Assembly: GCF_009193295.2 (NCBI RefSeq)
Contig: NZ_CP059973.1
Span: forward strand, 868,001-932,000
Direction: 5' to 3'
DNA from: Bacteroides luhongzhouii
GTDB taxonomy: Bacteria; Bacteroidota; Bacteroidia; Bacteroidales; Bacteroidaceae
DNA: 64,000 nt
Below the pieces are notes generated by a model that made no database searches, was not told the origin of the DNA, and saw only the letters and a program-made list of their open reading frames with translations. This document shows, one piece after another, positions 1 through 8,340 of the stretch. Each line of letters starts with the position of its first letter. Position 1 is the first letter of the stretch. The translations under genes and the position numbers were made by a program.

Positions 1-53
1 CTTAGCTCTTTCTGCAACAGGCGAGATATCTTATTCTGTCTGGTTGTTTCCAT
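1..53 (-). CDS. rbfA: RbfA, ribosome-binding factor A (partial, N-terminus only)
   Basis: The first 17 codons of a leftward gene are visible, starting at the ATG at 53-51 and reading METTRQNKISRLLQKEL; the rest lies outside the window. This start resembles Bacteroidetes RbfA, the cold-shock factor that binds the 30S subunit and helps mature the 5' end of 16S rRNA. It begins 16 bases after the stop of the O-methyltransferase gene and is probably the last visible member of an aroQ-pyk-methyltransferase-rbfA operon. The call rests on a short N-terminus only. Confidence 0.6.
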   Translation of the reverse strand, partial: METTRQNKISRLLQKEL

Positions 54-69
54 AAAGTTATTTACTGTT

Positions 70-726
70 TTACGATTTACTACTTACTATTTTCTTCCTT
101 ATAATCGTTAATCCGTCACGCAAAGGAAGTATTACTTTTTCCACTCGCACATCTTGCGCTACCAAATCATTAAAGGCTTTAATACCAATCGTTTGAGCAT
201 CAGTATTGCGAGGTTGTTCAAGCACATGCCCGTCCCACAAAGTATTATCAGCAATGATATATCCACCTTCGGAAAGATGCGCTAATGTCATCTCGTAGTA
301 TTCAATATACTTGCGTTTATCGCCATCAATAAAAGCCATATCAAAAGTAACACCTAAACTCGGAACAAGTTCTAAAGCATCACCTATATAAAAACGAATT
401 TTATCGGCAAACGGTGATTTCTCCAACCATGGACGGGTAAAGTCCTCTTGCTCATCATTGATCTCAAACGTATGCAACAGTCCACCTTCCGGCAGACCTT
501 CCGCCAAACAAAGAGCGGAGTAGCCGCTATACGTTCCGATTTCCAATATCTGACGAGGCTGAATCATTTCTACAAACATTTTCAGCATCCGTCCCTGCAA
601 ATGCCCGGAAGCCATACGAGGACGAAGAAGCTTTACATGTGTATCCCGATAGAGCGATTTCAAATAATCGCTCTCGGGATCAATATGCTGCAAAATATAT
701 TCGTCTATCGATTCGGTTTCCTGCAT
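70..726 (-). CDS. SAM-dependent O-methyltransferase (Methyltransferase_3 / caffeoyl-CoA OMT-like)
   Basis: This is a 218-residue class I methyltransferase. The SAM-binding motif I EIGTYSGYSA is near residue 61, an acidic motif II HTFEIN follows, and the metal/substrate motif FIDGDK with IIADNTLW lies around residues 130-163, as in the caffeoyl-CoA O-methyltransferase fold. The bacterial branch includes tRNA 5-hydroxyuridine methyltransferases (TrmR type), so tRNA wobble-base methylation is possible but unproven. It lies 17 bases after pyk and 16 bases before rbfA, so co-transcription is likely. It is cytosolic, with no signal peptide. Confidence 0.85.
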   Translation of the reverse strand: MQETESIDEYILQHIDPESDYLKSLYRDTHVKLLRPRMASGHLQGRMLKMFVEMIQPRQILEIGTYSGYSALCLAEGLPEGGLLHTFEINDEQEDFTRPWLEKSPFADKIRFYIGDALELVPSLGVTFDMAFIDGDKRKYIEYYEMTLAHLSEGGYIIADNTLWDGHVLEQPRNTDAQTIGIKAFNDLVAQDVRVEKVILPLRDGLTIIRKKIVSSKS

Positions 727-743
727 AAAACTGACTTTTACAA

Positions 744-2201
744 TTACAGATAGCGGTTGTTGTTAGGTAATACAGTCTCCTCTGCATGTTTCAATGCATC
801 TTCCACTACATTAATTTCAAGGAATGAGGTCTTTGTTCCTGCCTTACCACTACTTAAATAACCTACCATATCGGAAGGTTGCAAACGGCCTTCTTTCAAC
901 AGACGACGCAATGCCGCAAAGTAATATTGCTGTCCGTTAGCCAATTCCGGCATATAGATAGCTTCCACACCATAAGACAAAGCCAAATGACGCATTGTCT
1001 TTTCTTTATAGCAGATAGCCAACACTGGATACTTTCCACGGAAAGCAGCCAGATTACGAGCAGTGCGTCCGCTATAACTATCAGTAATAATAGCACGTAT
1101 TTTTAGCTTAGAAGTAGCTTTTACAGCTTGTTTAGCAAGGAATGCCGTAACATCATTACTATTCTCATCTAACGGAATACGGATATCATTTTCTTCCAGT
1201 TTATCTTTTTCTGCCTGAGCCGCAATTTTAGTCATCGTTTTCACCGCTTCTACCGGATACTTACCATAAGCAGTTTCTCCGCTCAACATCAAAGCATCTG
1301 TACGATAGTAGATTGCATTGGCAATATCAGTCACTTCCGCACGAGTCGGACGAGGATTATTTATCATTGTATGGAGCATCTGAGTAGCAACGATTACCGG
1401 CTTCTTTGCCAGAATACATTTGCGAATCAATACACGCTGGATTCCCGGAATACGTTCTTGAGGCACTTCAATACCCAAGTCACCACGGGCAACCATTACG
1501 CCATCTGCCACTTCCAGGATTTCATCAATATTATCTACTCCTTCCTGATTCTCAATCTTAGCAATAATCTTAATATCACTATTGTGTGCATCCAGAATTT
1601 CACGTATATCAAGTACATCCTGACGGTTACGCACGAAAGAGTGAGCGATAAAATCAATATCCTTTTCGATAGCATAAAGAATATTGTTACGGTCTTTTTC
1701 CGTCAACGAAGGAAGATTGATGCGAACCCCCGGGACATTTACGCTTTTACGGCTTCCCAAAGTAGCATCGTTCTTAACTTCACACAACAAATAACCATCA
1801 GTCTTATCAATAACTTCCAGTTCCAGATCGCCATCATCAATCAAAATCGTACCACCGATATTCAAGTCAGACACAAAGTTCGGATATGAAACAGCAATAC
1901 ATTCACGGGTTGTTTCCAAATCCGGATTACCTACAATCTTTACTTTCTCTCCTATTTTATATGGAATCGGCTCCGCATTAGCCGTCGTACGAACTTCCGG
2001 ACCTTTTGTATCCATCAAAATCGCAATACGGTTGGACACAGCACGTACATTTGCAATCAAAGCTTCAAAACCTTCACGGCTAGCGTGCGCTGTATTCATA
2101 CGCACTACATTCATCCCAGCCTCAAACAACTGTTTTATAAAATCCACATCACAACGTCTATCCGAAATGGAAGCCACAATCTTAGTCTGTTTCAATAACA
2201 T
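744..2201 (-). CDS. pyk: Pyruvate kinase
   Basis: The 485-residue protein catalyses phosphoenolpyruvate + ADP to pyruvate + ATP, the last step of glycolysis. The N-terminal strand TKIVASISD and GMNVVRMNTAHA carry the substrate-binding Arg/Asn. The signature IAKIENQEGVDNIDEI near residue 215 holds the catalytic Lys and metal-binding Glu, and MVARGDLGIEV and MLSGETAYGKYP follow. The B domain and C-terminal regulatory domain are present, so length and domain content are normal. The ATG at 2201-2199 starts directly on the conserved N-terminus. It lies 36 bases after aroQ in the same direction. Confidence 0.97.
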   Translation of the reverse strand: MLLKQTKIVASISDRRCDVDFIKQLFEAGMNVVRMNTAHASREGFEALIANVRAVSNRIAILMDTKGPEVRTTANAEPIPYKIGEKVKIVGNPDLETTRECIAVSYPNFVSDLNIGGTILIDDGDLELEVIDKTDGYLLCEVKNDATLGSRKSVNVPGVRINLPSLTEKDRNNILYAIEKDIDFIAHSFVRNRQDVLDIREILDAHNSDIKIIAKIENQEGVDNIDEILEVADGVMVARGDLGIEVPQERIPGIQRVLIRKCILAKKPVIVATQMLHTMINNPRPTRAEVTDIANAIYYRTDALMLSGETAYGKYPVEAVKTMTKIAAQAEKDKLEENDIRIPLDENSNDVTAFLAKQAVKATSKLKIRAIITDSYSGRTARNLAAFRGKYPVLAICYKEKTMRHLALSYGVEAIYMPELANGQQYYFAALRRLLKEGRLQPSDMVGYLSSGKAGTKTSFLEINVVEDALKHAEETVLPNNNRYL

Positions 2202-2237
2202 AGTCTTTCTACCTATTATATATTATTACCTTATTTA

Positions 2238-2657
2238 TTATCTATCCAATAAAGCTTCTAAAGCCAAACGGTACGAATTTAGCCCAAAGCCACAAATCAC
2301 TCCTTTACAAGCACAAGCAATCATCGACACATGCCGGAAAGACTCGCGACTATGCACATTGGAAATATGCACCTCAATCACCGGAGATGTCACAGAACGA
2401 ATAGCATCCTGCAAAGCTATGGAAGTATGTGTATACGCACCTGCATTCAAGATTATACCATCCACATCAAATCCCACCTGCTGTATGCAGTCTATCATCT
2501 CCCCCTCAATGTTCGATTGAAAATAGTCGATCTCCACGTCAACGTATCTTTTACGAAGATCAGCCAAGTAATCTTCAAATGTAACGCTTCCGTAAATGGA
2601 AGGTTCACGCTTACCCAACAGATTAATATTCGGGCCATTAATAATTTGTATCTTCAT
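2238..2657 (-). CDS. aroQ: 3-dehydroquinate dehydratase, type II
   Basis: This 139-residue protein has the normal length of a type II dehydroquinase, the dodecameric enzyme that dehydrates 3-dehydroquinate to 3-dehydroshikimate in the shikimate pathway. The N-terminal INGPNINLLGKREPSIYG carries the flexible-lid Arg and catalytic Tyr. ILNAGAYTHTSIALQDAI and VIEVHISNVHSRESFR carry the substrate-binding Asn, His and Arg residues. It is the first gene of the leftward operon and is divergent from xerD, with the two promoters overlapping in the 62-base gap. Confidence 0.96.
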   Translation of the reverse strand: MKIQIINGPNINLLGKREPSIYGSVTFEDYLADLRKRYVDVEIDYFQSNIEGEMIDCIQQVGFDVDGIILNAGAYTHTSIALQDAIRSVTSPVIEVHISNVHSRESFRHVSMIACACKGVICGFGLNSYRLALEALLDR

Positions 2658-2677
2658 CGCGCAATCCTGTTTTTTTA

Positions 2678-2709
2678 TACCTTTGTATCTGAAAGAATGT
2701 GCAAAGGTA
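2678..2709. promoter_or_regulatory. Overlapping face-to-face promoters of aroQ and xerD
   Basis: Two perfect Bacteroides -7 boxes (TAnnTTTG) lie in the 62-base gap. TACCTTTG at 2678-2685 on the plus strand points to xerD. The same octamer on the minus strand at 2709-2702 points to aroQ. Predicted start sites, about 7 bases beyond each box, would cross, so the promoters should interfere. No clear -33 box is seen for either. Confidence 0.5.
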
Positions 2710-2719
2710 GAAAAAAGAA

Positions 2720-3679
2720 ATGGAAATCAACGAAAAAAAGCATAAGAAGGAGCAACAAGAGCTGATAATCAGAAAGTATCAGCAGTATCTCAAACTGGAA
2801 AAGTCCTTATCTCTTAATACTCTGGATGCCTATCTTACGGATCTGGACAAACTGATGAGCTTTCTGACATTGGAAGGGATTAACGTATTGGACGTATGCC
2901 TGTCCGATCTTCAACGTTTTGCGGCCGGATTACATGACATCGGTATTCATCCCCGTTCACAAGCCCGCATCTTATCAGGAATCAAATCATTTTTCCGTTT
3001 CCTCATCCTCGAAAACTATCTGGAAGCAGATCCCAGTGAGCTATTAGAAGGGCCTAAAATAGGTTTCAAACTTCCTGAAGTACTGACTGTGGAGGAAATT
3101 GACCGGATTATCTCCGCCGTCGACCGCAGCAAAGCCGAAGGACAGCGAAACAGGGCTATTTTAGAAACACTATACAGCTGCGGACTTCGGGTATCGGAAC
3201 TTGTCACTCTTAAACTATCCGACCTCTATTTTGATGAAGGCTTTATCAAAGTAGAAGGAAAAGGAAGCAAACAACGACTCGTACCGATCTCCCCCCGGGC
3301 TATTAACGAAATAAAACTTTACATCATAGACCGCAACCAGATTGAAGTGAAAAAAGGACATGAGGATTTCGTTTTCGTCAGTCAGCGGAGAGGCAAAGGA
3401 CTTTCCCGGATTATGATCTTTCATATGATAAAAGAATTAGCACAAAAAGCGGGCATTACCAAAAACATCAGCCCGCACACTTTCCGGCACTCCTTTGCCA
3501 CTCATTTACTGGAAGGCGGAGCCAATTTGAGGGCCATTCAATGTATGCTCGGACATGAATCCATTGCGACAACGGAAATCTATACCCACATCGACCGCAA
3601 TATGCTTCGTAGTGAGATTATCGAACATCACCCACGAAATATCAAGTATAGGAAAGAAAAAGAGAAGCTATTTCATTAA
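2720..3679 (+). CDS. xerD: Site-specific tyrosine recombinase XerD
   Basis: The 319-residue integrase-family recombinase would act with a partner Xer protein at dif to resolve chromosome dimers. The N-terminal SAM-like core-binding domain spans about residues 18-105 and the catalytic domain about 120-305. Visible active-site elements are Arg I in SCGLRVSEL, the beta-hairpin Lys in EGKGSKQR, HTFRHSFATHL (His-x-x-Arg), LGHESI (His) and the Tyr of TTEIYTHI. It is slightly longer than E. coli XerD because of a charged N-terminal extension. The gene order next to aroQ and the absence of mobile-element neighbours fit a housekeeping Xer protein. Confidence 0.9.
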   Translation: MEINEKKHKKEQQELIIRKYQQYLKLEKSLSLNTLDAYLTDLDKLMSFLTLEGINVLDVCLSDLQRFAAGLHDIGIHPRSQARILSGIKSFFRFLILENYLEADPSELLEGPKIGFKLPEVLTVEEIDRIISAVDRSKAEGQRNRAILETLYSCGLRVSELVTLKLSDLYFDEGFIKVEGKGSKQRLVPISPRAINEIKLYIIDRNQIEVKKGHEDFVFVSQRRGKGLSRIMIFHMIKELAQKAGITKNISPHTFRHSFATHLLEGGANLRAIQCMLGHESIATTEIYTHIDRNMLRSEIIEHHPRNIKYRKEKEKLFH

Positions 3680-3727
3680 ATTATGATAAAATCAGCCCCT
3701 TAACTATATATTTATATTAAGAATTAA

Positions 3728-3735
3728 TATCTTTG
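3728..3735 (+). promoter_or_regulatory. -7 box of the TPR lipoprotein gene
   Basis: TATCTTTG matches the Bacteroides TAnnTTTG -7 consensus. It lies 80 bases before the ATG, implying a 5' leader of about 70 bases. The gene's codon use suggests high expression, which fits a strong promoter. Confidence 0.5.
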
Positions 3736-3814
3736 CGTTACTTTTTCTGTGTGAGCAGAAGGAGGTTGGCAAATAGACGATATTTCAATTACAAACATTT
3801 AATTTATACCTAAA

Positions 3815-5509
3815 ATGACTAAGAAGTTGTACTTGCCTTTACTCATGGCAATGGTTGTTGCATTATTCTCTTCTTGCAGCAAAAAAATGGGTGAATTGTC
3901 AGCTGATTACTTCACTGTTACTCCGCAAGTGTTGGAGGCAATAGGTGGTAAAGTTCCTGCGACCATCAATGGTAAATTTCCTGAAAAGTATTTCAACAAA
4001 AAAGCGGTAGTAGAAGTTACTCCGGTTTTGAAATGGAATGGCGGCGAAGCTAAAGGCCAACCAGCTACTTTCCAAGGTGAAAAAGTGGAAGGTAACGACC
4101 AGACTATCTCTTACAAGATGGGCGGTAGCTACACAATGAAAACTTCCTTTGACTATGTTCCTGAAATGGCTAAGTCAGAATTGTATCTGGAATTCAAAGC
4201 TACTATCGGAAAGAAAGTTGTGACTATTCCTGCTGTGAAAATAGCTGATGGTGTAATCTCTACTTCTGAATTAGTAAACAATACATTAGGTAACGCTAAC
4301 CCTGCATTGGGCGAAGACGCTTTCCAACGTATCATCAAAGAAAAACACGATGCCAACATCATGTTCTTGATCCAACAAGCTAACATTCGTTCCAGCGAAT
4401 TGAAGACTGCTAAAGAATTCAATAAAGAAGTAGCTAACGTTAACGAAGCTGCTAACAAGAAGATCAGCAACATCGAAGTTTCTGCATACGCTTCTCCTGA
4501 TGGTGGTGTAAGCTTGAATACTACTCTTGCTGAAAACCGTGAAGGCAACACAACTAAAATGTTGAGCAAAGACCTGAAGAAAGCAAAAATCGATGCTCCG
4601 ATCGATGCTAAATATACTGCACAGGACTGGGAAGGTTTCCAAGAACTGGTTTCTAAATCTAACATCCAAGACAAAGAGTTGATCCTCCGCGTATTGTCCA
4701 TGTACCAAGATCCTGCACAAAGAGAACAAGAAATCAAAAATATTTCTTCTGTATACAAGACTTTGGCTGACGAAATCCTGCCTCAGTTACGTCGTTCTCG
4801 TTTGACTTTGAACTATGAAATCATCGGTAAGTCTGACGAAGAAATCACTAAGTTGGCTTCTTCTAATCCTTCTGAACTGAACGTAGAAGAATTGCTGTAT
4901 GCTGCTACACTGACTAGTGACCCGGCTAAACAAGAAGCTATCTACACTCAAGCTACAAAACAGTTCCCGAACGATTACCGTGGTTACAACAACTTAGGTA
5001 AATTAGCTTACCAAGCTGGTAACATTGACAAAGCGGAATCTTACTTCAAAAAAGCTGCCAGCGTTAATGCTACTCCTGAAGTTAACATGAACTTAGGTTT
5101 GATCTCTTTGATGAAGGGTGACAAAACTGCTGCAGAAGCATACTTCGGTAAAGCTGCCGGAACAAAAGAACTTGGCGAATCTATGGGTAACCTGTACATT
5201 GCTCAAGGTCAATATGAAAGAGCAGTAAACTCATTCGGTGACTCTAAGACTAACAGTGCTGCTTTGGCTCAAATCCTTGCTAAGGACTACAACAAAGCTA
5301 AAAATACTTTGGCTAACGTAGAAAGACCTGATGCTTACACTGACTACCTGATGGCAGTTTTAGGTGCTAGAACTAACAATTCTTCTATGGTAACAAGCAG
5401 CTTAAAGAGCGCAGTTGCTAAAGATTCTTCATTAGCTAAGAAAGCAGCTACTGACTTGGAATTTGCTAAATTCTTCACAAATGCAGATTTCATGAACATC
5501 GTTAAATAA
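3815..5509 (+). CDS. TPR-repeat lipoprotein, abundant cell-envelope protein
   Basis: The 564-residue protein starts with a lipoprotein signal (hydrophobic segment then SSCSKK, Cys about residue 21). The middle, about residues 170-335, contains an OmpA-like stretch (ISNIEVSAYASPDGG, then LAENREGNT) typical of peptidoglycan-binding OmpA C-terminal domains. From about residue 360 TPR units are visible (YRGYNNLGKLAYQAGNID, then EVNMNLGLISLMKGDK). Codon use is strongly biased to a few Lys, Ala and Asn codons, unlike its neighbours, which points to very high expression. It has its own -7 box and a strong terminator, so it is monocistronic. A structural or scaffold role between outer membrane and wall is inferred; no enzyme motif is seen. 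Confidence 0.75.
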   Translation: MTKKLYLPLLMAMVVALFSSCSKKMGELSADYFTVTPQVLEAIGGKVPATINGKFPEKYFNKKAVVEVTPVLKWNGGEAKGQPATFQGEKVEGNDQTISYKMGGSYTMKTSFDYVPEMAKSELYLEFKATIGKKVVTIPAVKIADGVISTSELVNNTLGNANPALGEDAFQRIIKEKHDANIMFLIQQANIRSSELKTAKEFNKEVANVNEAANKKISNIEVSAYASPDGGVSLNTTLAENREGNTTKMLSKDLKKAKIDAPIDAKYTAQDWEGFQELVSKSNIQDKELILRVLSMYQDPAQREQEIKNISSVYKTLADEILPQLRRSRLTLNYEIIGKSDEEITKLASSNPSELNVEELLYAATLTSDPAKQEAIYTQATKQFPNDYRGYNNLGKLAYQAGNIDKAESYFKKAASVNATPEVNMNLGLISLMKGDKTAAEAYFGKAAGTKELGESMGNLYIAQGQYERAVNSFGDSKTNSAALAQILAKDYNKAKNTLANVERPDAYTDYLMAVLGARTNNSSMVTSSLKSAVAKDSSLAKKAATDLEFAKFFTNADFMNIVK

Positions 5510-5536
5510 GAGAATTACCACTCTATTTTAAATATT

Positions 5537-5580
5537 AAGAATTGCCTGTCATTATAAATGACGGGCAATTCTTTTTTTTT
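5537..5580 (+). terminator. Rho-independent terminator
   Basis: A 16-bp stem (5537-5552 pairing with 5558-5573, one G-T pair) with a 5-base loop is followed by nine Ts. It sits 28 bases after the TPR lipoprotein stop codon. Confidence 0.9.
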
Positions 5581-5621
5581 ATCTGTAAAAACCGTACTTT
5601 CGCAGAAAAGAAATCAAAGCA

Positions 5622-6692
5622 ATGAAAAAGAGTAGCATTTTAATCCTCATAATCATTTGTCTATGCAGTTGTGGTAAATCTTCAGAGAAGGTAAACATAA
5701 CCGGGGAGATCAAAGGTCTGGGCACAGATACACTTTATCTGTATGGAATGGATGAATCATTCGACCGGATAGATACCATTTTCGCGAAGAACGATAAATT
5801 CTCTTATACAGCTTCAATAGACACCATTACTTCTGCCTTTTTACTTATTGACAATCAGACAGAATATCCAATCTTCCTTGACAAAGGAAATCAAATCAAA
5901 ATAAAAGGAGACATCAATCACCCGGAATATCTGGATATCAATGGCAATATATATAATGAAGAGTTTACAACCTTTCAGAAAGAACTAAATAGCTTGCCTA
6001 CCCCGTCCGAGAAAGATTTAGAGCAAAAAGCAGAAGAATTCATCATGAAGCATCATTCTTCTTTTGTCAGCCTCTACTTATTGGATAAATACTTTGTTCA
6101 AAAAGCCTCACCCGATTTCAACAAAATAAAAAAATTAATTGAAGTCATGACAGGAATATTGCAAGACAAGCTGTATATTGAACAGCTCAACGAAGCCATC
6201 TCTCTGTCAGAGAAAACAGAAACAGGCAAATATGCCCCCTTTTTCAGTCTATCTAATATAAAAGGAGAGAAAATTACCCGGTCATCAGAAAATTTCAAGA
6301 AAAAGAACCTGTTAATCAACTTTTGGGCTTCATGGGGAGATAGCATTTCCAATCACCGAAGCAATACCGAGCTAAAAGAGATCTATCAGAAATATAAGAA
6401 GAACAAACATATAGCTATGCTCGGTATCTCCCTTGATATGGATAAACAAGAGTGGCAGGATGCTATAAAACGTGATACGCTCAATTGGGAGCAAGTCTGT
6501 GATTTTGGCGGACTAAATTCCGAAGTAGCCAAACAATACGCCATCAAGCAAGTTCCCAGCAACATTCTTCTATCAGCAGATGGGAAGATTCTTGCGAAAA
6601 ACCTCAAAGGAGAACAATTGAAGAAGAAAATAGAGGAAGTAGTCACCGCTGCTGAGGAAAAGGAAAAACAAGACAATAAGAAGAAAAAATAA
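5622..6692 (+). CDS. Thioredoxin-fold lipoprotein (DUF4369 + TlpA/AhpC-like) lacking the CxxC motif
   Basis: The 356-residue protein has a lipoprotein signal ending at CLCSCGK. Residues about 25-115 resemble DUF4369 (ITGEIKGLGTDTLYLYG), the usual N-terminal partner of TlpA-type thioredoxins in Bacteroidetes. Residues about 205-345 are thioredoxin-like (APFFSLSNIKGEKI, LLINFWASW, then cis-Pro QVPSNILL). Where family members have WCxxC this protein reads WASWGDSIS, so both redox cysteines are missing and disulfide chemistry should not be possible. The C-terminus is a Lys/Glu-rich tail. It is followed 13 bases later by comM, so the two are probably co-transcribed. A binding or chaperone role is a guess. 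Confidence 0.8.
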   Translation: MKKSSILILIIICLCSCGKSSEKVNITGEIKGLGTDTLYLYGMDESFDRIDTIFAKNDKFSYTASIDTITSAFLLIDNQTEYPIFLDKGNQIKIKGDINHPEYLDINGNIYNEEFTTFQKELNSLPTPSEKDLEQKAEEFIMKHHSSFVSLYLLDKYFVQKASPDFNKIKKLIEVMTGILQDKLYIEQLNEAISLSEKTETGKYAPFFSLSNIKGEKITRSSENFKKKNLLINFWASWGDSISNHRSNTELKEIYQKYKKNKHIAMLGISLDMDKQEWQDAIKRDTLNWEQVCDFGGLNSEVAKQYAIKQVPSNILLSADGKILAKNLKGEQLKKKIEEVVTAAEEKEKQDNKKKK

Positions 6693-6705
6693 CCAGTAAT
6701 CAAAC

Positions 6706-8244
6706 GTGTTAATTAAAGTATTCGGAGCGGCTGTTCAAGGAATTGATGCAACACTCATCACAATCGAAGTCAACAGCTCGCGCGGCTGTATGTTCTATCT
6801 CGTCGGCCTTCCGGATTCTGCGGTCAAAGAAAGCCATCAACGTATTATCTCCGCATTGCTGGTGAATGGTTATAAAATGCCCACAAGCAATATAGTAGTC
6901 AACATGGCACCAGCCGACATCCGAAAAGAGGGTTCAGCTTATGACTTACCTCTTGCCATCGGATTACTAGGGGCTAGCGAAACAATCTCCTCCGAGAAGT
7001 TTTCCCGCTATTTGCTAATGGGCGAACTAAGCCTGGACGGAAGTATACAACCTATCAAAGGTGCGCTTCCCATTGCTATCAAAGCGCGCGAAGATGGTTT
7101 CGAAGGGCTAATCATCCCCCAACAAAATGCACGGGAAGCTGCCGTTGTCAATCAATTAAAAGTATACGGAGTCAGTAATATCAAAGAGGTCGTCGAATTC
7201 TTTAATAATGAACGCGAATTAGAGCCGACTGTTGTTAATACACGGGAAGAATTCTATCAACAACAGACCAACTGTGACTTGGATTTTGCAGACGTAAAAG
7301 GACAAGAGAATGTAAAAAGGGCACTAGAAGTTGCAGCCGCCGGAGGACATAATTTAATAATGGTAGGCGCCCCGGGGAGCGGTAAATCGATGATGGCCAA
7401 ACGCCTTCCTTCCATTCTTCCTCCTCTTTCGCTGGGTGAAAGTTTGGAAACCACCAAGATCCATTCAGTTGCCGGACAATTGAAACGCGGGTCCTCATTG
7501 ATTTCCCAGCGTCCATTCCGTGACCCACACCACACAATTTCCCAAGTGGCGATGGTTGGCGGAGGTAGTTTTCCACAACCCGGAGAAATCAGTCTGGCAC
7601 ATAATGGGGTACTTTTTTTAGATGAATTACCAGAATTCAACCGAGGAGTGCTGGAAGTATTGCGTCAACCATTGGAAGACCGTCAAATCACAATTTCCCG
7701 CATCAAAAGCACTATCAGCTATCCGGCCAATCTGATGCTGATCGCATCCATGAACCCATGTCCCTGCGGATATTACAACCATCCGACAAAAGCATGCGTA
7801 TGCAGCCCCGGACAGGTCCAAAAGTACTTGAATAAGATATCCGGTCCATTATTAGATCGCATCGACATTCAGATAGAGATCGTTCCTGTACCCTTTGATA
7901 AGATTTCCGATCAAAGACAGGGAGAATCGAGCAATATCATCAGACTACGAGTGATAAAAGCCCGTCAAATGCAGGAAAAACGATACACCGAATATACCGG
8001 AATTTATTGCAATGCACAAATGAACAGCAAACTGCTTGCAATGTATGCTCAACCGGATGCAAAAGGACTCGCATTGCTAAAAAATGCTATGGAACGGCTC
8101 AACTTGTCTGCCCGAGCCTATGACCGGATTTTAAAAGTTGCCCGTACAATCGCTGATTTGGAAGGAACAGAGCAAATACTCCCCAACCATCTGGCAGAGG
8201 CTATCAGCTATCGAAATCTCGACAGAGAGAACTGGGCAGGATAA
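6706..8244 (+). CDS. comM: YifB/ComM family Mg-chelatase-like AAA+ ATPase
   Basis: The 512-residue protein starts at a GTG (6706). An N-terminal Lon-protease-like domain (about 1-170, MLIKVFGAAVQGIDA, then NMAPADIRKEGSAYDLPLA) is followed by an AAA+ core: Walker A GAPGSGKSMMAKRLP near residue 222 and Walker B VLFLDELPEF near 303. A Cys cluster MNPCPCGYYNHPTKACVC lies near residue 350 and a C-terminal helical domain ends the protein. ComM is a hexameric helicase that promotes branch migration during natural transformation in gamma-proteobacteria. The same role here is inferred from family membership. Length is typical. Confidence 0.92.
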   Translation: MLIKVFGAAVQGIDATLITIEVNSSRGCMFYLVGLPDSAVKESHQRIISALLVNGYKMPTSNIVVNMAPADIRKEGSAYDLPLAIGLLGASETISSEKFSRYLLMGELSLDGSIQPIKGALPIAIKAREDGFEGLIIPQQNAREAAVVNQLKVYGVSNIKEVVEFFNNERELEPTVVNTREEFYQQQTNCDLDFADVKGQENVKRALEVAAAGGHNLIMVGAPGSGKSMMAKRLPSILPPLSLGESLETTKIHSVAGQLKRGSSLISQRPFRDPHHTISQVAMVGGGSFPQPGEISLAHNGVLFLDELPEFNRGVLEVLRQPLEDRQITISRIKSTISYPANLMLIASMNPCPCGYYNHPTKACVCSPGQVQKYLNKISGPLLDRIDIQIEIVPVPFDKISDQRQGESSNIIRLRVIKARQMQEKRYTEYTGIYCNAQMNSKLLAMYAQPDAKGLALLKNAMERLNLSARAYDRILKVARTIADLEGTEQILPNHLAEAISYRNLDRENWAG

Positions 8245-8310
8245 TAACAATGAATATAATAGAAGAGAATTATTTCATCACTAACGCTATATTTTTTCAT
8301 ATATTTGTTT

Positions 8311-8318
8311 TACATTTG
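8311..8318 (+). promoter_or_regulatory. -7 box of the TPR sensor kinase gene
   Basis: TACATTTG matches the TAnnTTTG consensus 22 bases before the ATG at 8341. The predicted leader is very short. Confidence 0.45.
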
Positions 8319-8340
8319 TGACAAATAAATATGCAATCAT

